IMG/VR virus record: IMGVR_UViG_3300033571_003610
Span: 33,191 to 97,190 of that record
Origin: a virus
Direction: 5' to 3' (one strand)
DNA length: 64,000 bases
The notes beneath the pieces were generated by a model, which saw only the letters and a program-made list of their open reading frames with translations, was not told the DNA's origin and did no database searches. Positions 16,218-24,221 of the stretch are shown piece by piece. Made by a program: the position numbers and the translations under genes. The stretch's first letter is position 1, and each line of letters begins with the position of its first letter.

Positions 16218-16425
16218 CGGATTTGAGACCCCATTTAATTTTTAACCAAATACGTTCATGAAAGTAATAGTCGATACTTAACAGTATATGTAATAGTGTA
16301 GCAAAACCGGTAGCGGTTCCAATGTTACCAGTGAACAACCAAGTATAAAAAATAGTAAATGACCATGCAGTTAATCTATAACTGATCATTCTAGCTAATG
16401 TACGTTTATGAGTTTCTTGAATCAT
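16198..16425 (-). CDS. DUF2061 membrane protein
   Basis: A 75-residue protein matching the DUF2061 pattern: KRTLARMISYRLTAWSFTI, TGNIGTATGFATLLHI, then YYFHERIWLKIKWG. Two transmembrane segments are likely. The start at 16425 overlaps the queE stop (ATGA); an ATG nine bases upstream is an alternative. The family is of unknown function, and its position after queE suggests co-expression. Confidence 0.75.
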   Translation of the reverse strand: MIQETHKRTLARMISYRLTAWSFTIFYTWLFTGNIGTATGFATLLHILLSIDYYFHERIWLKIKWGLKSDDVPRQ

Positions 16426-17294
16426 TTGCCCCATCCGTTACCCCATAAGTCAACGTGTAAACGGGGACTGTAGTTCCATCCTTGTTCCGCACAGATATTA
16501 GCAATTCTAATTTTATTTGCGTCATACGGAGCAACAATGCCTCCCTGCGGCATTAGATATACTACTCCTGTAAATCCTGCATCCCTAAATTCTTTTGTAG
16601 CACGTTTAGCTTCTTCGATATGCTCATCTGTTTCAACAACAAACTTAAGATAAGTATGACCAATGCTGGCGTATTCGCATACTACTTCAGGCCTAATAGC
16701 ATCTTCCCATGTCTCGCCGCTGGCACTTAGTTTGGCACTAACACTAAAAGTCACAAACTGTGTCTGTGATTGTCCTAGTGCTGGTTGTTGCCATGCTTGC
16801 AAAAAGTCTTTAAATCCTTTTTGTAATTTTTGAGTACCATTAGTTTCAAATGTAATATTGCGTAAGTCACGCATACGAGGATTACTGATTAGTTCTTCGT
16901 AAGCACGTTGCCAACCCAGCAAAGGCTCTCCGCCTGTAATAACAAGATGCACATCATTGCCATTGTCCTGCACCCATTTACCGTTTGGTGTCAGTGCCAG
17001 CATTGCATCAACTAGCTCACTAGTTTCATAATTAGGGCTCAAGTGCTTAAAGTCCGGATGCCAACTAGCATAACTGTCACAGCCTGTTTCTACCAATGGC
17101 AAATCTTCGAACTTGTTGTACATATGAACAACTTGTGCTATTTCGTCTGCACCTGTACTTTTTTCTCCAGGCTTACAGCCAAAGCCTGCACAGGTAAAAT
17201 TACAACCAAAGGTTCGTAAAAATACACTGGGTACTCCTACAAACCTTCCTTCGCCTTGTAAACTGTAAAATTTCTCAGATACCTTGATCTTCAT
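16422..17294 (-). CDS. queE: QueE-like 7-carboxy-7-deazaguanine synthase (radical SAM)
   Basis: Family role: converts 6-carboxytetrahydropterin to 7-carboxy-7-deazaguanine (CDG). Visible features: the QueE opening SLQGEGRFVGVPSVFLR, the SAM-cluster region GCNFTCAGFGC, TGGEPLLGWQ, and a C-terminal PQGG. The cysteine spacing is C-x3-C-x4-C instead of the usual C-x3-C-x2-C. A further Cys-containing segment (TGCDSYASWHPDF) follows. At 290 residues it is longer than the usual 210-250. The start at 17294 follows GGAAAG; the longer frame needs a TTG. It belongs with folE, the QueD-like gene and the TGT-like gene in a deazaguanine pathway. Confidence 0.85.
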   Translation of the reverse strand: MKIKVSEKFYSLQGEGRFVGVPSVFLRTFGCNFTCAGFGCKPGEKSTGADEIAQVVHMYNKFEDLPLVETGCDSYASWHPDFKHLSPNYETSELVDAMLALTPNGKWVQDNGNDVHLVITGGEPLLGWQRAYEELISNPRMRDLRNITFETNGTQKLQKGFKDFLQAWQQPALGQSQTQFVTFSVSAKLSASGETWEDAIRPEVVCEYASIGHTYLKFVVETDEHIEEAKRATKEFRDAGFTGVVYLMPQGGIVAPYDANKIRIANICAEQGWNYSPRLHVDLWGNGWGK

Positions 17295-17658
17295 ATTCTT
17301 TCCATTTCCATCCAATTTTAGCTAAATCATCTGCTACTTCGTTGGTTACATAACCTTCACCAACGTATAACTCTTTATTTTCATCTTTGTCACCACGGAT
17401 ACCACTGCAATACCAATCCATGTAATCACCGCCTTGATCCTCCAATTCAGCAACAAAACCTCCTGCCCATCGCCAACTGCAACTCCATTCATTGTTACCA
17501 GTTAGTGCCGGCCAAAAGTCATTGGTCTTAAACCAAATTATATTACACAAGGCCGCATAAAGATTTTGTGCATAGGTTTTGTTAGTGCGAACTTTTTCCA
17601 CTATCCATGCACAATTTTTAATATCGGCGGCGAGATCGACAGTATCATTGATTTCCAT
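17275..17658 (-). CDS. Unknown protein, probably leaderless mRNA
   Basis: A 127-residue acidic protein rich in Trp (SCSWRWAGG, YMDWYCSG). The ATG lies five bases after the -10 box, so the mRNA probably starts at the ATG. It heads the transcription unit containing queE and overlaps queE by 20 bases. No family is recognised. Confidence 0.7.
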   Translation of the reverse strand: MEINDTVDLAADIKNCAWIVEKVRTNKTYAQNLYAALCNIIWFKTNDFWPALTGNNEWSCSWRWAGGFVAELEDQGGDYMDWYCSGIRGDKDENKELYVGEGYVTNEVADDLAKIGWKWKEYEDQGI

Positions 17659-17663
17659 ACTGC

Positions 17664-17692
17664 ATTATACAATATAAATTAGCAATAGTCAA
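17664..17692 (-). promoter_or_regulatory. Sigma70-type promoter, leaderless type
   Basis: TTGACT (17692-17687), 17-base spacer, TATAAT (17669-17664), five bases before the ATG at 17658. Confidence 0.82.
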
Positions 17693-17919
17693 ACTGTAGC
17701 CAATGCTGTAGCAACAGATTTTAATTCATCTGGTGTAAGAAAGAATTCATATGTACTAGAATTAATTTGTTCGCCTTTAAGGTCAAATTCTTCTCTAATA
17801 AAATAAATGGCTTTTAGGTTAGGAGGACTTTTGATGTCATTGACTTTGATAGTCATTTTAAACGAAGGTGTGTCAGTAACAACTGTAGTCCTTGTATTGA
17901 GATTGAATGTTTCGCTCAT
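17689..17919 (-). CDS. Unknown small protein
   Basis: A 76-residue beta-rich protein. Its ATG shares a base with the upstream stop (TAATG). No recognised function. Confidence 0.7.
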   Translation of the reverse strand: MSETFNLNTRTTVVTDTPSFKMTIKVNDIKSPPNLKAIYFIREEFDLKGEQINSSTYEFFLTPDELKSVATALATV

Positions 17920-18317
17920 TATGGTGCCTTTTTATAATTGGCTTTGCCAGGAATAACACCCCTAACGCCGCCGGTTGGATCCTCACAATCTCCATGAAAG
18001 CGAGGGATTAAATGTACATGTGGCCAATTAACTGTTTGTCCAGACGCAGAACCATAATTCATACCAATATTGAAACCGTCCCATTGTCCGTCTTTGACCA
18101 TTTTCTTACCGTGATTAACAGCATCTTCAAAAGCATCCATTAGGATACTAACAGTATTGTATTTAGGCACAAACAGCAAGTGCCCATGATTTACAGGATA
18201 TTTGTCCTTGTATACTGCCACGTGAAAATCTTCCCAAACCATATCGTCCCACGGGGCAGTACTATCTTCTTTACTATCAGGAATACCTGAAAAAATTTTA
18301 TCATCTTTCATTATCAT
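17919..18317 (-). CDS. HIT-family hydrolase
   Basis: A 132-residue histidine-triad protein. The motif WPHVHLIPR near residue 105 provides the H-x-H part of the triad, and the upstream PVNHGHLLFVPK segment is typical of HIT proteins. Family members hydrolyse nucleotide conjugates such as AMP derivatives or Ap4A. The ATG overlaps the upstream stop by four bases (ATGA). It sits with a phosphoribosyltransferase and folE in a nucleotide-metabolism cluster. Confidence 0.85.
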   Translation of the reverse strand: MIMKDDKIFSGIPDSKEDSTAPWDDMVWEDFHVAVYKDKYPVNHGHLLFVPKYNTVSILMDAFEDAVNHGKKMVKDGQWDGFNIGMNYGSASGQTVNWPHVHLIPRFHGDCEDPTGGVRGVIPGKANYKKAP

Positions 18318-18502
18318 CCTTCATTGGCCTTTTCTGTAAATCTATTTAAAAATGCTTCAATTAAACAGTCGTATACTTGATCTGTTTTTGTATTAATATA
18401 TGTAACCCATGTTCCGGCACTGTTTTCGTAGACCATTTCTACCTTAAATATTTGACAATCGGAACTAAACCACTTAGATCCTGGTAACACATTATTGTTC
18501 AT
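18314..18502 (-). CDS. Unknown small protein
   Basis: A 62-residue protein beginning MNNNVLPGSKWFSSDCQIF and ending in an aromatic helix (CLIEAFLNRF). The ATG at 18502 overlaps the stop of the phosphoribosyltransferase gene (ATGA) and has GGTGGG upstream; longer in-frame starts lie inside that gene. Confidence 0.7.
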   Translation of the reverse strand: MNNNVLPGSKWFSSDCQIFKVEMVYENSAGTWVTYINTKTDQVYDCLIEAFLNRFTEKANEG

Positions 18503-19086
18503 TCCCACCAGTTCTCCCATGGAAATACCACCCACGAATCTTCTTCTGCTTTGTTTATGTTAAGTGCAGAGTAGTCGACATTTTTAAATTCGCTAGAGTC
18601 ATTGTTGACTACAACAGCAAAACGTACATTGTGATGCCAAACATAATTCCAATCAGGATCATTTGGCAAGCAACCGCTTTGCCAATCTTCTTTAATCCAA
18701 TTAAATGTTGCACCGCTGTCGTTGATATCATCGACAATAAGTATCTTTTTTGATGTGTCGCCTTCTTCTAGCAGAGAGCCCGCCGCATCTAGCACAGCAC
18801 CTATATCGTTTTCATCTTCTACAAAACGCTCGGGCTTAGGATAGCCAAAGGCATCTTCGGCCATCCAAAGATTACTTTCAGGGCCCATACCCGAATCGTC
18901 TCTTAAACTAACATTAAGAGTATGCATAGGTACTTGTAACCAATGACTTAGCATTGTTGCAGGCACTAGTCCACCCCTGGTTAGACCCACTATATAATCA
19001 GGCCTCCATCTAGAGATAGTAATTTGCCTAGCCAGATTAGCTACGTAACTTTTTAATTGTTTGTCGTCTATATAAATCTTTTTCAT
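18499..19086 (-). CDS. Phosphoribosyltransferase-family protein
   Basis: A 195-residue type I PRTase-fold protein. The PRPP loop is ILIVDDINDSGATF, with the two acidic residues and the Ser-Gly-Ala-Thr phosphate loop. An earlier DYIVGLTRGGLVPA corresponds to the PRTase hood/pyrophosphate region. It may salvage a purine base or a base analogue using PRPP; the base is not determinable. The ATG at 19086 overlaps the upstream stop and follows AGAGGA; the alternative GTG at 19110 is inside the neighbour. Confidence 0.85.
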   Translation of the reverse strand: MKKIYIDDKQLKSYVANLARQITISRWRPDYIVGLTRGGLVPATMLSHWLQVPMHTLNVSLRDDSGMGPESNLWMAEDAFGYPKPERFVEDENDIGAVLDAAGSLLEEGDTSKKILIVDDINDSGATFNWIKEDWQSGCLPNDPDWNYVWHHNVRFAVVVNNDSSEFKNVDYSALNINKAEEDSWVVFPWENWWE

Positions 19087-19592
19087 TTGCTTAGTCCTCT
19101 TATTAGCCACTCGGACAACATGTCACGAATTTCTGGATACTTTTCCATTAGTTCGTCATTAGCGTTCATAGCCAAAAACGCACGTTTAATAGAGTTAATA
19201 TCGTCAATTAGTTCATCCCAATTAACGTTATGTTTTTCTGTTTTAAAAAACACTCCCTCTTCTTTGGCATCTATGGATAATTTAGGTTGATCCCCAGCAA
19301 ACGTGCCATTCCATCCTTGGCTAGTACTAATTGTATAGCCACTGTTAATTGTAGATCCCTGGGCACCAATACCTAAATTACCGACACTACCGATACTGTA
19401 TATTGGACCAAGGGTGGTACTGGTAGTACTACTAGACGCAATGGTTACATTGCCAGAAGGATATGTGGATGCCATAGTAGTAGGACAAGTGCCACTGGCT
19501 GTAAGTCCTGACAAGTCAATAGTTGTCATCGTAGCATCATCGCTAGACCACTCAAATGAGATGTCTGCTAAGTCATCTATCGGGTCAGCCAT
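19083..19592 (-). CDS. Unknown protein with Ser/Thr-rich N-terminal half
   Basis: A 169-residue protein. Residues 20-100 are rich in Ser, Thr and Gly with low complexity. The C-terminal 60 residues form a helical domain containing HNVNWDELIDDINSIKRAF. The composition suggests a virion-surface or scaffold protein, but the neighbours are nucleotide enzymes. Confidence 0.7.
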   Translation of the reverse strand: MADPIDDLADISFEWSSDDATMTTIDLSGLTASGTCPTTMASTYPSGNVTIASSSTTSTTLGPIYSIGSVGNLGIGAQGSTINSGYTISTSQGWNGTFAGDQPKLSIDAKEEGVFFKTEKHNVNWDELIDDINSIKRAFLAMNANDELMEKYPEIRDMLSEWLIRGLSK

Positions 19593-19594
19593 TT

Positions 19595-20275
19595 TTATCT
19601 CACACAGTTATTAACAATGTTCATAAACTCTGCTCGAACAGCAGGTTCATTTTTAAAACAGCCGCCTAGCTTGCTGGTAACAGTTGAACTGCCAGTATCT
19701 TCAACGCCACGCGACTTCACACAATAATGCTGTGCATCAATAACCACTGCTACGTTATCTGTTTCTAGAATGTAGCTTAGTGCATGATAAATCTGCTCTG
19801 TTAGACGTTCTTGAATTTGAGGACGCTTGCTAAAGTATTCTACAATACGATTAATCTTACTTAGGCCTAGAACCTTCTGCTTGGGAATATAAGCAACAGT
19901 GGCCACACCATCAATCACAACAAAGTGATGTTCGCAGTTGCTTTGAACATTGACATTGCGTTCAATGACCATCTCGTCATACTTCATCTTGTTGTCTACT
20001 GTAGTGCATTTTGGGAAAGCATCATAGTCTAGACCCCAGAAGATTTCGTTGACATACATCTTGGCAACACGCTTGGGTGTTTCCATAAGGCTATCATCTT
20101 CTAAATCTAAACCAAGAACTTGCATAATATGACTGAAATGCTTTTCAATCTCTGCAATTTTATCTTTGCGGTCTAGTGATGTATGAAATGTAGGAGTCTC
20201 AACGCCCATTTTAACTAAATGTTCGTGTACTTGTTTACCCAAATCTGGGTCGGTTTTCGTCTTGTTATATGACAT
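19595..20275 (-). CDS. folE: GTP cyclohydrolase I
   Basis: Converts GTP to dihydroneopterin triphosphate, the first step towards folate or 7-deazaguanine. The zinc and active-site segments are clear: SNCEHHFVVIDG, then VLGLSKINRIVEYFSKRPQ, QERLTEQI, and HYCVKSRGVEDTG with the second zinc Cys. At 226 residues it has normal family length. GGAAGG lies upstream of the ATG. In phages folE usually accompanies queD, queE and a TGT-like gene for DNA base modification, which fits this window. Confidence 0.95.
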   Translation of the reverse strand: MSYNKTKTDPDLGKQVHEHLVKMGVETPTFHTSLDRKDKIAEIEKHFSHIMQVLGLDLEDDSLMETPKRVAKMYVNEIFWGLDYDAFPKCTTVDNKMKYDEMVIERNVNVQSNCEHHFVVIDGVATVAYIPKQKVLGLSKINRIVEYFSKRPQIQERLTEQIYHALSYILETDNVAVVIDAQHYCVKSRGVEDTGSSTVTSKLGGCFKNEPAVRAEFMNIVNNCVR

Positions 20276-20312
20276 AGTGTATCCTTCCTTACGCGGATGT
20301 TAAATTTGAAAT

Positions 20313-20341
20313 TTGCTACCTTTGTGTAGCAATCTTATTTA
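20313..20341 (-). promoter_or_regulatory. Late promoter element and hairpin upstream of folE
   Basis: A TAAATA element (20341-20336) at the end of the upstream gene is followed within three bases by a seven-base-pair hairpin (TTGCTAC with GTAGCAA, loop of 6, 20332-20313). The hairpin would lie at the 5' end of a late transcript of folE; it may instead end the upstream transcript, but has no real T-tract. Confidence 0.45.
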
Positions 20342-20805
20342 ACAGTATTTCTAAAATTTTCAGCTTCTGCTACACGCCTACGCAAACTGCTACTACTGAA
20401 GCTGTGATCTCTACCATTAAAGATCAATTCAATTCCACGGGCATGACATTCGTCTTTACCAGTAAAATCTCTGTGTGCATATTCTACACCAAGTATTCTA
20501 ACATCTAAAGGTAAAATAAGCAATAGGTCTACTAAATCTTGTTCGGTATTATACACAACAATTTCATCCACATAGCGCACAGCAGCCAATTGGATTTGCC
20601 GTTCTACAATACTTTGAATTGGTTCGTTCTTTTCAGGGCGATCCCATTGTGCATTATTTTGCAGTCCGGCAATTAGATAATCGCAGTGAGTTTTGGCTTC
20701 GGCCAACATAGCAATATGGCCAGCATGTAACATATCAAATTGGCTAAAAGTAATGCCAATCTTATAGCCCTGCTCTTTTAGTTCTCTTGCTTTACTGAAT
20801 ATCAT
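20335..20805 (-). CDS. Cytidylyltransferase-like nucleotidyltransferase (TagD type)
   Basis: A 156-residue HIGH-superfamily nucleotidyltransferase, the type that joins CMP or AMP to a small phosphorylated compound. The N-terminus has FSQFDMLHAGHIAML (the FDxxHxGH motif) and the C-terminus has FSSSSLRRRV (the ISSSxLR motif). It lacks further domains, so it resembles glycerol-3-phosphate or sugar-phosphate cytidylyltransferases. With the glycosyltransferase and two dehydrogenases upstream it could help make an activated sugar or alcohol. Confidence 0.85.
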   Translation of the reverse strand: MIFSKARELKEQGYKIGITFSQFDMLHAGHIAMLAEAKTHCDYLIAGLQNNAQWDRPEKNEPIQSIVERQIQLAAVRYVDEIVVYNTEQDLVDLLLILPLDVRILGVEYAHRDFTGKDECHARGIELIFNGRDHSFSSSSLRRRVAEAENFRNTVK

Positions 20806-20809
20806 CTTG

Positions 20810-21052
20810 TTAGAATTTTGATAGTTCTGTTATAAAGTCTTTGGGTGAATCTGCAGGAGCAGAACTTTTAAGATAATCATTGTGCTCAATAACACGCCAC
20901 AGTTCTATACTGGGCGCCTTTTCACCACTGGCATCTTTATAACTGATTCTGACTTCACAATTTTTCTTATGTAATTTTTCCATAACGGAATTTATGTGAT
21001 CAACATAAGATTTAAGTTCTAAAGTTAACAAAGTTATTTCCTTATCAATCAT
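20810..21052 (-). CDS. Unknown small protein
   Basis: An 80-residue protein with an N-terminal coiled-coil-like helix (ITLLTLELKSYVDHINSVM). The ATG overlaps the glycosyltransferase stop by four bases (ATGA). Function is unknown; its place inside the operon suggests an accessory role. Confidence 0.7.
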   Translation of the reverse strand: MIDKEITLLTLELKSYVDHINSVMEKLHKKNCEVRISYKDASGEKAPSIELWRVIEHNDYLKSSAPADSPKDFITELSKF

Positions 21053-22128
21053 TTTATATTTCCTAAGATAGCAGATGCTGTAAAGAAATTATTTTTAATA
21101 ATATTCTTAGACTGCACAATAGATTCTAAATGCCCTTGACCTTTCATTTCGTTCATGGTCTTTCTAATATATTCAATCATCCTGTCTTTGTAGTTTAAGT
21201 AACTGTCAAAACTTTCAGTCCAACGGGAATCATACTTAAACACATTGGGATACATTTCTGTATAGCTAAGTCTATTTGGTACCATTGGGAAAGCATTAAC
21301 ACACAATGCTTCGTAACAACTAATGCCCAGAGTTTCTTGTAAGTTAGCACTAAACACAATTCTACTACGACCTAACAGTTCGTGATACTGTTGTTTAGTT
21401 AATTGATGTTCTTGTGCAACTATCCATTGGTACTCAGGCATAGCGTCGGCCAAGTCTTTAAAAATGTTTAATTGTTTTTCTGGAGCAATACGATGAGGGA
21501 ATAAAATAATATCTTCTTTGATAATATCTTTAAACGTAGACAGGGTTTCGTCTAAGTACTCCATAGGCCAGCCACTGCGTACAATTTTACCAGTCATTAG
21601 CTGTTCTTTGATCCACCAGTCGGCACCATCAGCAAAAACATCGGCAAACATTTGAATGTGAAATTGTGTAGCAAAGTAGTTGTGATCAATGGCACTAAAG
21701 AAGCTAATCTCTGCATGCCTTACCCATTTAGCATCGCCAATAAGGCGACCTAAAAAGTCTTGTGGATCATAACTACCAGCATGCCACAATGCGTGAATAG
21801 TTACAGGTATCTGTAACAGTTCACTCATGTATTTTAAGTTTATGATGCCAGGATGCCAAGCATCAGTAAACAAAAAATGATCGCCAGGCTTAATTGCTCC
21901 GGAGCAGAATAAACGACCCATTCCTTCAACTTGTAAAGACTTATAGATGTTAGTGCCGCCAAAGTTAAGAAAAGCACCAGGAGTGGTTGCACTAGGAATA
22001 TCCGTAGGACCAGATAAAATTTGAACATTGTGGCCAGCCTTTCTTAGTAGTTCAGGTACATGAGATTTCCACTGACCCGTGTACCTTGTTTCTACAGGTT
22101 CAAGATCAACTAAAAATACATTAGCCAT
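21049..22128 (-). CDS. GT4/GT-B-like glycosyltransferase
   Basis: A 359-residue protein with the two-domain GT-B pattern. The C-terminal half has FPHRIAPEKQLNIFKDLAD, then VFSANLQETLGISCYEALC, the E-x7-E nucleotide-sugar region, and VPNRLSYTEMYP. The N-terminal half contains FTDAWHPGIINL. The ATG at 22128 shares a base with the upstream stop (TAATG). T4-like phages use glycosyltransferases to decorate modified DNA bases; here the enzyme lies in an operon with a TGT/DpdA-like gene, so a DNA base is one possible acceptor and a surface sugar another. Confidence 0.8.
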   Translation of the reverse strand: MANVFLVDLEPVETRYTGQWKSHVPELLRKAGHNVQILSGPTDIPSATTPGAFLNFGGTNIYKSLQVEGMGRLFCSGAIKPGDHFLFTDAWHPGIINLKYMSELLQIPVTIHALWHAGSYDPQDFLGRLIGDAKWVRHAEISFFSAIDHNYFATQFHIQMFADVFADGADWWIKEQLMTGKIVRSGWPMEYLDETLSTFKDIIKEDIILFPHRIAPEKQLNIFKDLADAMPEYQWIVAQEHQLTKQQYHELLGRSRIVFSANLQETLGISCYEALCVNAFPMVPNRLSYTEMYPNVFKYDSRWTESFDSYLNYKDRMIEYIRKTMNEMKGQGHLESIVQSKNIIKNNFFTASAILGNIK

Positions 22129-22445
22129 TAGTTTTTCCAAGCACTCTTATACACGCCTACGTGAATTTTCAGCTTCTTGGGACTACGGTCTTCTGTCAGC
22201 TGGATAATAGCATCAAACGTAACAGAGTTTTCTTTGTATTGTTCTTCTGGCAAGTCATAGCCATAGATCAAACGATCACGTTGCAGGTCACGCAAATAAG
22301 CATGAAACAAATCTGCTACAAGGTAACCACTACCTTCGTACATTACGCCATCATATGGCTCTGCAATTTTAAGTAAATCATACTTAATATTATCCATGCT
22401 CATCATGGGTTTAATCATAGGCTTAGTATTCAATGTATGCGCCAT
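22128..22445 (-). CDS. Unknown protein
   Basis: A 105-residue protein starting MAHTLNTKPMIKPM. AGAGG lies nine bases before the ATG at 22445, which also reduces the overlap with the QueD-like gene to 23 bases; a longer frame to 22520 is less likely. It has a tyrosine-rich centre (YDGVMYEGSGYLVADLFHAY). No family is recognised. Confidence 0.68.
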   Translation of the reverse strand: MAHTLNTKPMIKPMMSMDNIKYDLLKIAEPYDGVMYEGSGYLVADLFHAYLRDLQRDRLIYGYDLPEEQYKENSVTFDAIIQLTEDRSPKKLKIHVGVYKSAWKN

Positions 22446-22791
22446 TTTCATCATCCTCTGAGATATCGATCCGGACACTGCGTCCTGGATACTTTGTTGA
22501 AATTTGTTGGTAAAGGTCATCGGCCATCATTTCGCAACTCTTGTAGTCGAGTTGGATTGTTCCTGTGTTGTAGAGGTTTTCGAGCCATCGCTTGAATTGG
22601 ATGAACTCGATGTCCCTATCATCGTGTACAACAGTAATCCACACCCTGAAATGGAAAATGTGGCGATGAGGATAACCAAGAAACGAAACATCATATTGAT
22701 CTCCTGTAGCTAGGTTAGGGTCGGTTAAAGCCGCTGGGTATTTGTGAATACCTTCTTTTTGGAATTTTACATAAATCCATCTTTGTTGCAT
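22423..22791 (-). CDS. QueD/PTPS-fold protein without the canonical Cys
   Basis: A 122-residue T-fold protein. The expected zinc ligands are present as GIHKYP (first His) and HRH in YPHRHIFHFRVWITV. Downstream match points are DIEFIQFKRWLE (canonical DFxxLK) and SCEMMADDLYQQI (canonical PTxENLA), ending with NGAYIEY. The catalytic Cys that lies between the first His and HxH in 6-carboxytetrahydropterin synthase is missing. It could be a diverged QueD or a different pterin enzyme. The ATG at 22791 follows GGAG; the longer frame begins at a TTG. Confidence 0.65.
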   Translation of the reverse strand: MQQRWIYVKFQKEGIHKYPAALTDPNLATGDQYDVSFLGYPHRHIFHFRVWITVVHDDRDIEFIQFKRWLENLYNTGTIQLDYKSCEMMADDLYQQISTKYPGRSVRIDISEDDENGAYIEY

Positions 22792-22792
22792 A

Positions 22793-23326
22793 TTATTCTC
22801 CAACAGGCGTATCGCCTACATAGTCTTTCCAGTCTGTATAGACTGAACGGTTCATTAAATCGTGTAAACTGTGACACCATACTCCAGGATTACTGTGTCC
22901 CCAAGTAACATCATCAATTTTTAGAGTAGCATTGTAATTGTATAACTTAATGTATGGAAGTTTAACACTGATCATTGGAATAAAGCGATTGTTTTCGCAC
23001 CAGCCATCTTCGTGTAGTTCCTCTGCGTACTCTACACCAAAGTCCAATGTAACCCAGTAGCCAGCATCCAACAATTCGGAAATCATTTTATTCCAGTCAT
23101 GCCATTCGTCAACAGACCCTGGATGAAAACTCTGACTAGTTCCAAGATAAACATGCCTGCAAGGCCTACCGGCATTTAAATTGTATTTGTTGATATGTTT
23201 AGCAATAACATCAACAGGTTGAATTCCAACTACAAACAAAGTTGGTTCACCTTTCATAGCAGTATTTTCTACTTCAGTACCGAAAAAATAAGTTACCGCT
23301 TGTCGTTCTACAGTATCAAGAGCCAT
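22793..23326 (-). CDS. Unknown alpha/beta protein in the deazaguanine operon
   Basis: A 177-residue protein. Hydrophobic strands alternate with helices (LFVVGIQPVDVIAKHI, RPCRHVYLGTSQSFHPG, AGYWVTLDFGVEYAEEL) as in a Rossmann- or TIM-like fold. Cys and His residues are scattered (WCENN, WCHSLHDL). The start at 23326 gives an 11-base overlap; a longer frame runs deep into the upstream gene. I do not recognise it. Its constant position between dehydrogenase and QueD-like genes suggests a step in the same pathway. Confidence 0.65.
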   Translation of the reverse strand: MALDTVERQAVTYFFGTEVENTAMKGEPTLFVVGIQPVDVIAKHINKYNLNAGRPCRHVYLGTSQSFHPGSVDEWHDWNKMISELLDAGYWVTLDFGVEYAEELHEDGWCENNRFIPMISVKLPYIKLYNYNATLKIDDVTWGHSNPGVWCHSLHDLMNRSVYTDWKDYVGDTPVGE

Positions 23327-24221
23327 TATTATTCCATTTAATATAGCCTCTGGAGTATCCAGCAGGCCTAGTAACACCGTCTGTAAATGCTTGTTGCCAC
23401 TCTGTATCTCTATTATACTCCTTAGACCAGAAGCTGTCAACAACAATATCACCCATCTCTACCCAGTATGCGGCATCTTGCATACATTTATAAAAGCCAT
23501 CTGTCCTGGGACTAGGAAACATAATAGTACAGGCTTTCCAAAGTAAATTGCTAAATGAAGTGGTAATAGTTTTTTCAACTCCAAATACAATTAGTGCTTC
23601 GTTGTGAAGAATGTCTTGTGTAAACACATCATCTCTATTACTTAGGTCGATGACAACATCAAACTTGCCACCGTAATATGACGTTAGTCTTTGACCCCAA
23701 AGTTCTTGATTACTGGAACCAATTACAGTTATTTCAAAATCTAAATGGTTAAGTTTAATTGTATTGTATGCTACCCACGCAAGAAAGCCGCTACCGAGAA
23801 TTAATAGTCTACGTCCTGGTCCTGATCTTTCTGCGATTTCGCGTATGGGTTGCTGTACCACGTTAATGCCGCAAGCCACTGGTTCCAAAATATTTCTTGG
23901 TAAAGGCTCTGCAACCTTAACATACTCTCTAGCGCGAACGGTATATCGATCTGCGTATGCTGGTTCGCCTCTGGTTGCGACGTAGTCTCCTGGTTTGACG
24001 TCTTGGACATACTTTCCTACTTTCTCTACTTGTGCTAGTCCCTCGTGACCTTGCATACCTAATGGCAACGGACCAAAGTTGCCCTGCATCATATCAATAT
24101 CACTGCGACAAACACCAGTCATAACAGCACGTACTTGAATACCATCTTCGTCGCAATCGGGCAAAGCATATTCAGTTTCATAAAAAATACCGTTGCCTTC
24201 TGTGGCTAATACTCTATTCAT
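23316..24221 (-). CDS. Zinc-dependent medium-chain dehydrogenase (MDR)
   Basis: A 301-residue alcohol-dehydrogenase-like enzyme. GVCRSDIDMMQG provides the catalytic Cys, and MQGHEGLAQVEKVG the His-Glu pair. VKPGDYVATRG is the usual core turn, and LLILGSGFLAWVAYNTIKL the cofactor-binding Rossmann motif. It is shorter than the usual 340-350 residues. The ATG at 24221 overlaps the upstream stop by four bases (ATGA), and the longer frame is rejected. It probably oxidises or reduces an alcohol or sugar intermediate of the operon. Confidence 0.85.
   Translation of the reverse strand: MNRVLATEGNGIFYETEYALPDCDEDGIQVRAVMTGVCRSDIDMMQGNFGPLPLGMQGHEGLAQVEKVGKYVQDVKPGDYVATRGEPAYADRYTVRAREYVKVAEPLPRNILEPVACGINVVQQPIREIAERSGPGRRLLILGSGFLAWVAYNTIKLNHLDFEITVIGSSNQELWGQRLTSYYGGKFDVVIDLSNRDDVFTQDILHNEALIVFGVEKTITTSFSNLLWKACTIMFPSPRTDGFYKCMQDAAYWVEMGDIVVDSFWSKEYNRDTEWQQAFTDGVTRPAGYSRGYIKWNNNGS

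Noticed and set aside
23327-23452. N-terminal extension of the unknown deazaguanine-operon gene
   Set aside because: The extension is wholly inside the MDR gene, and a normal start exists at 23326.
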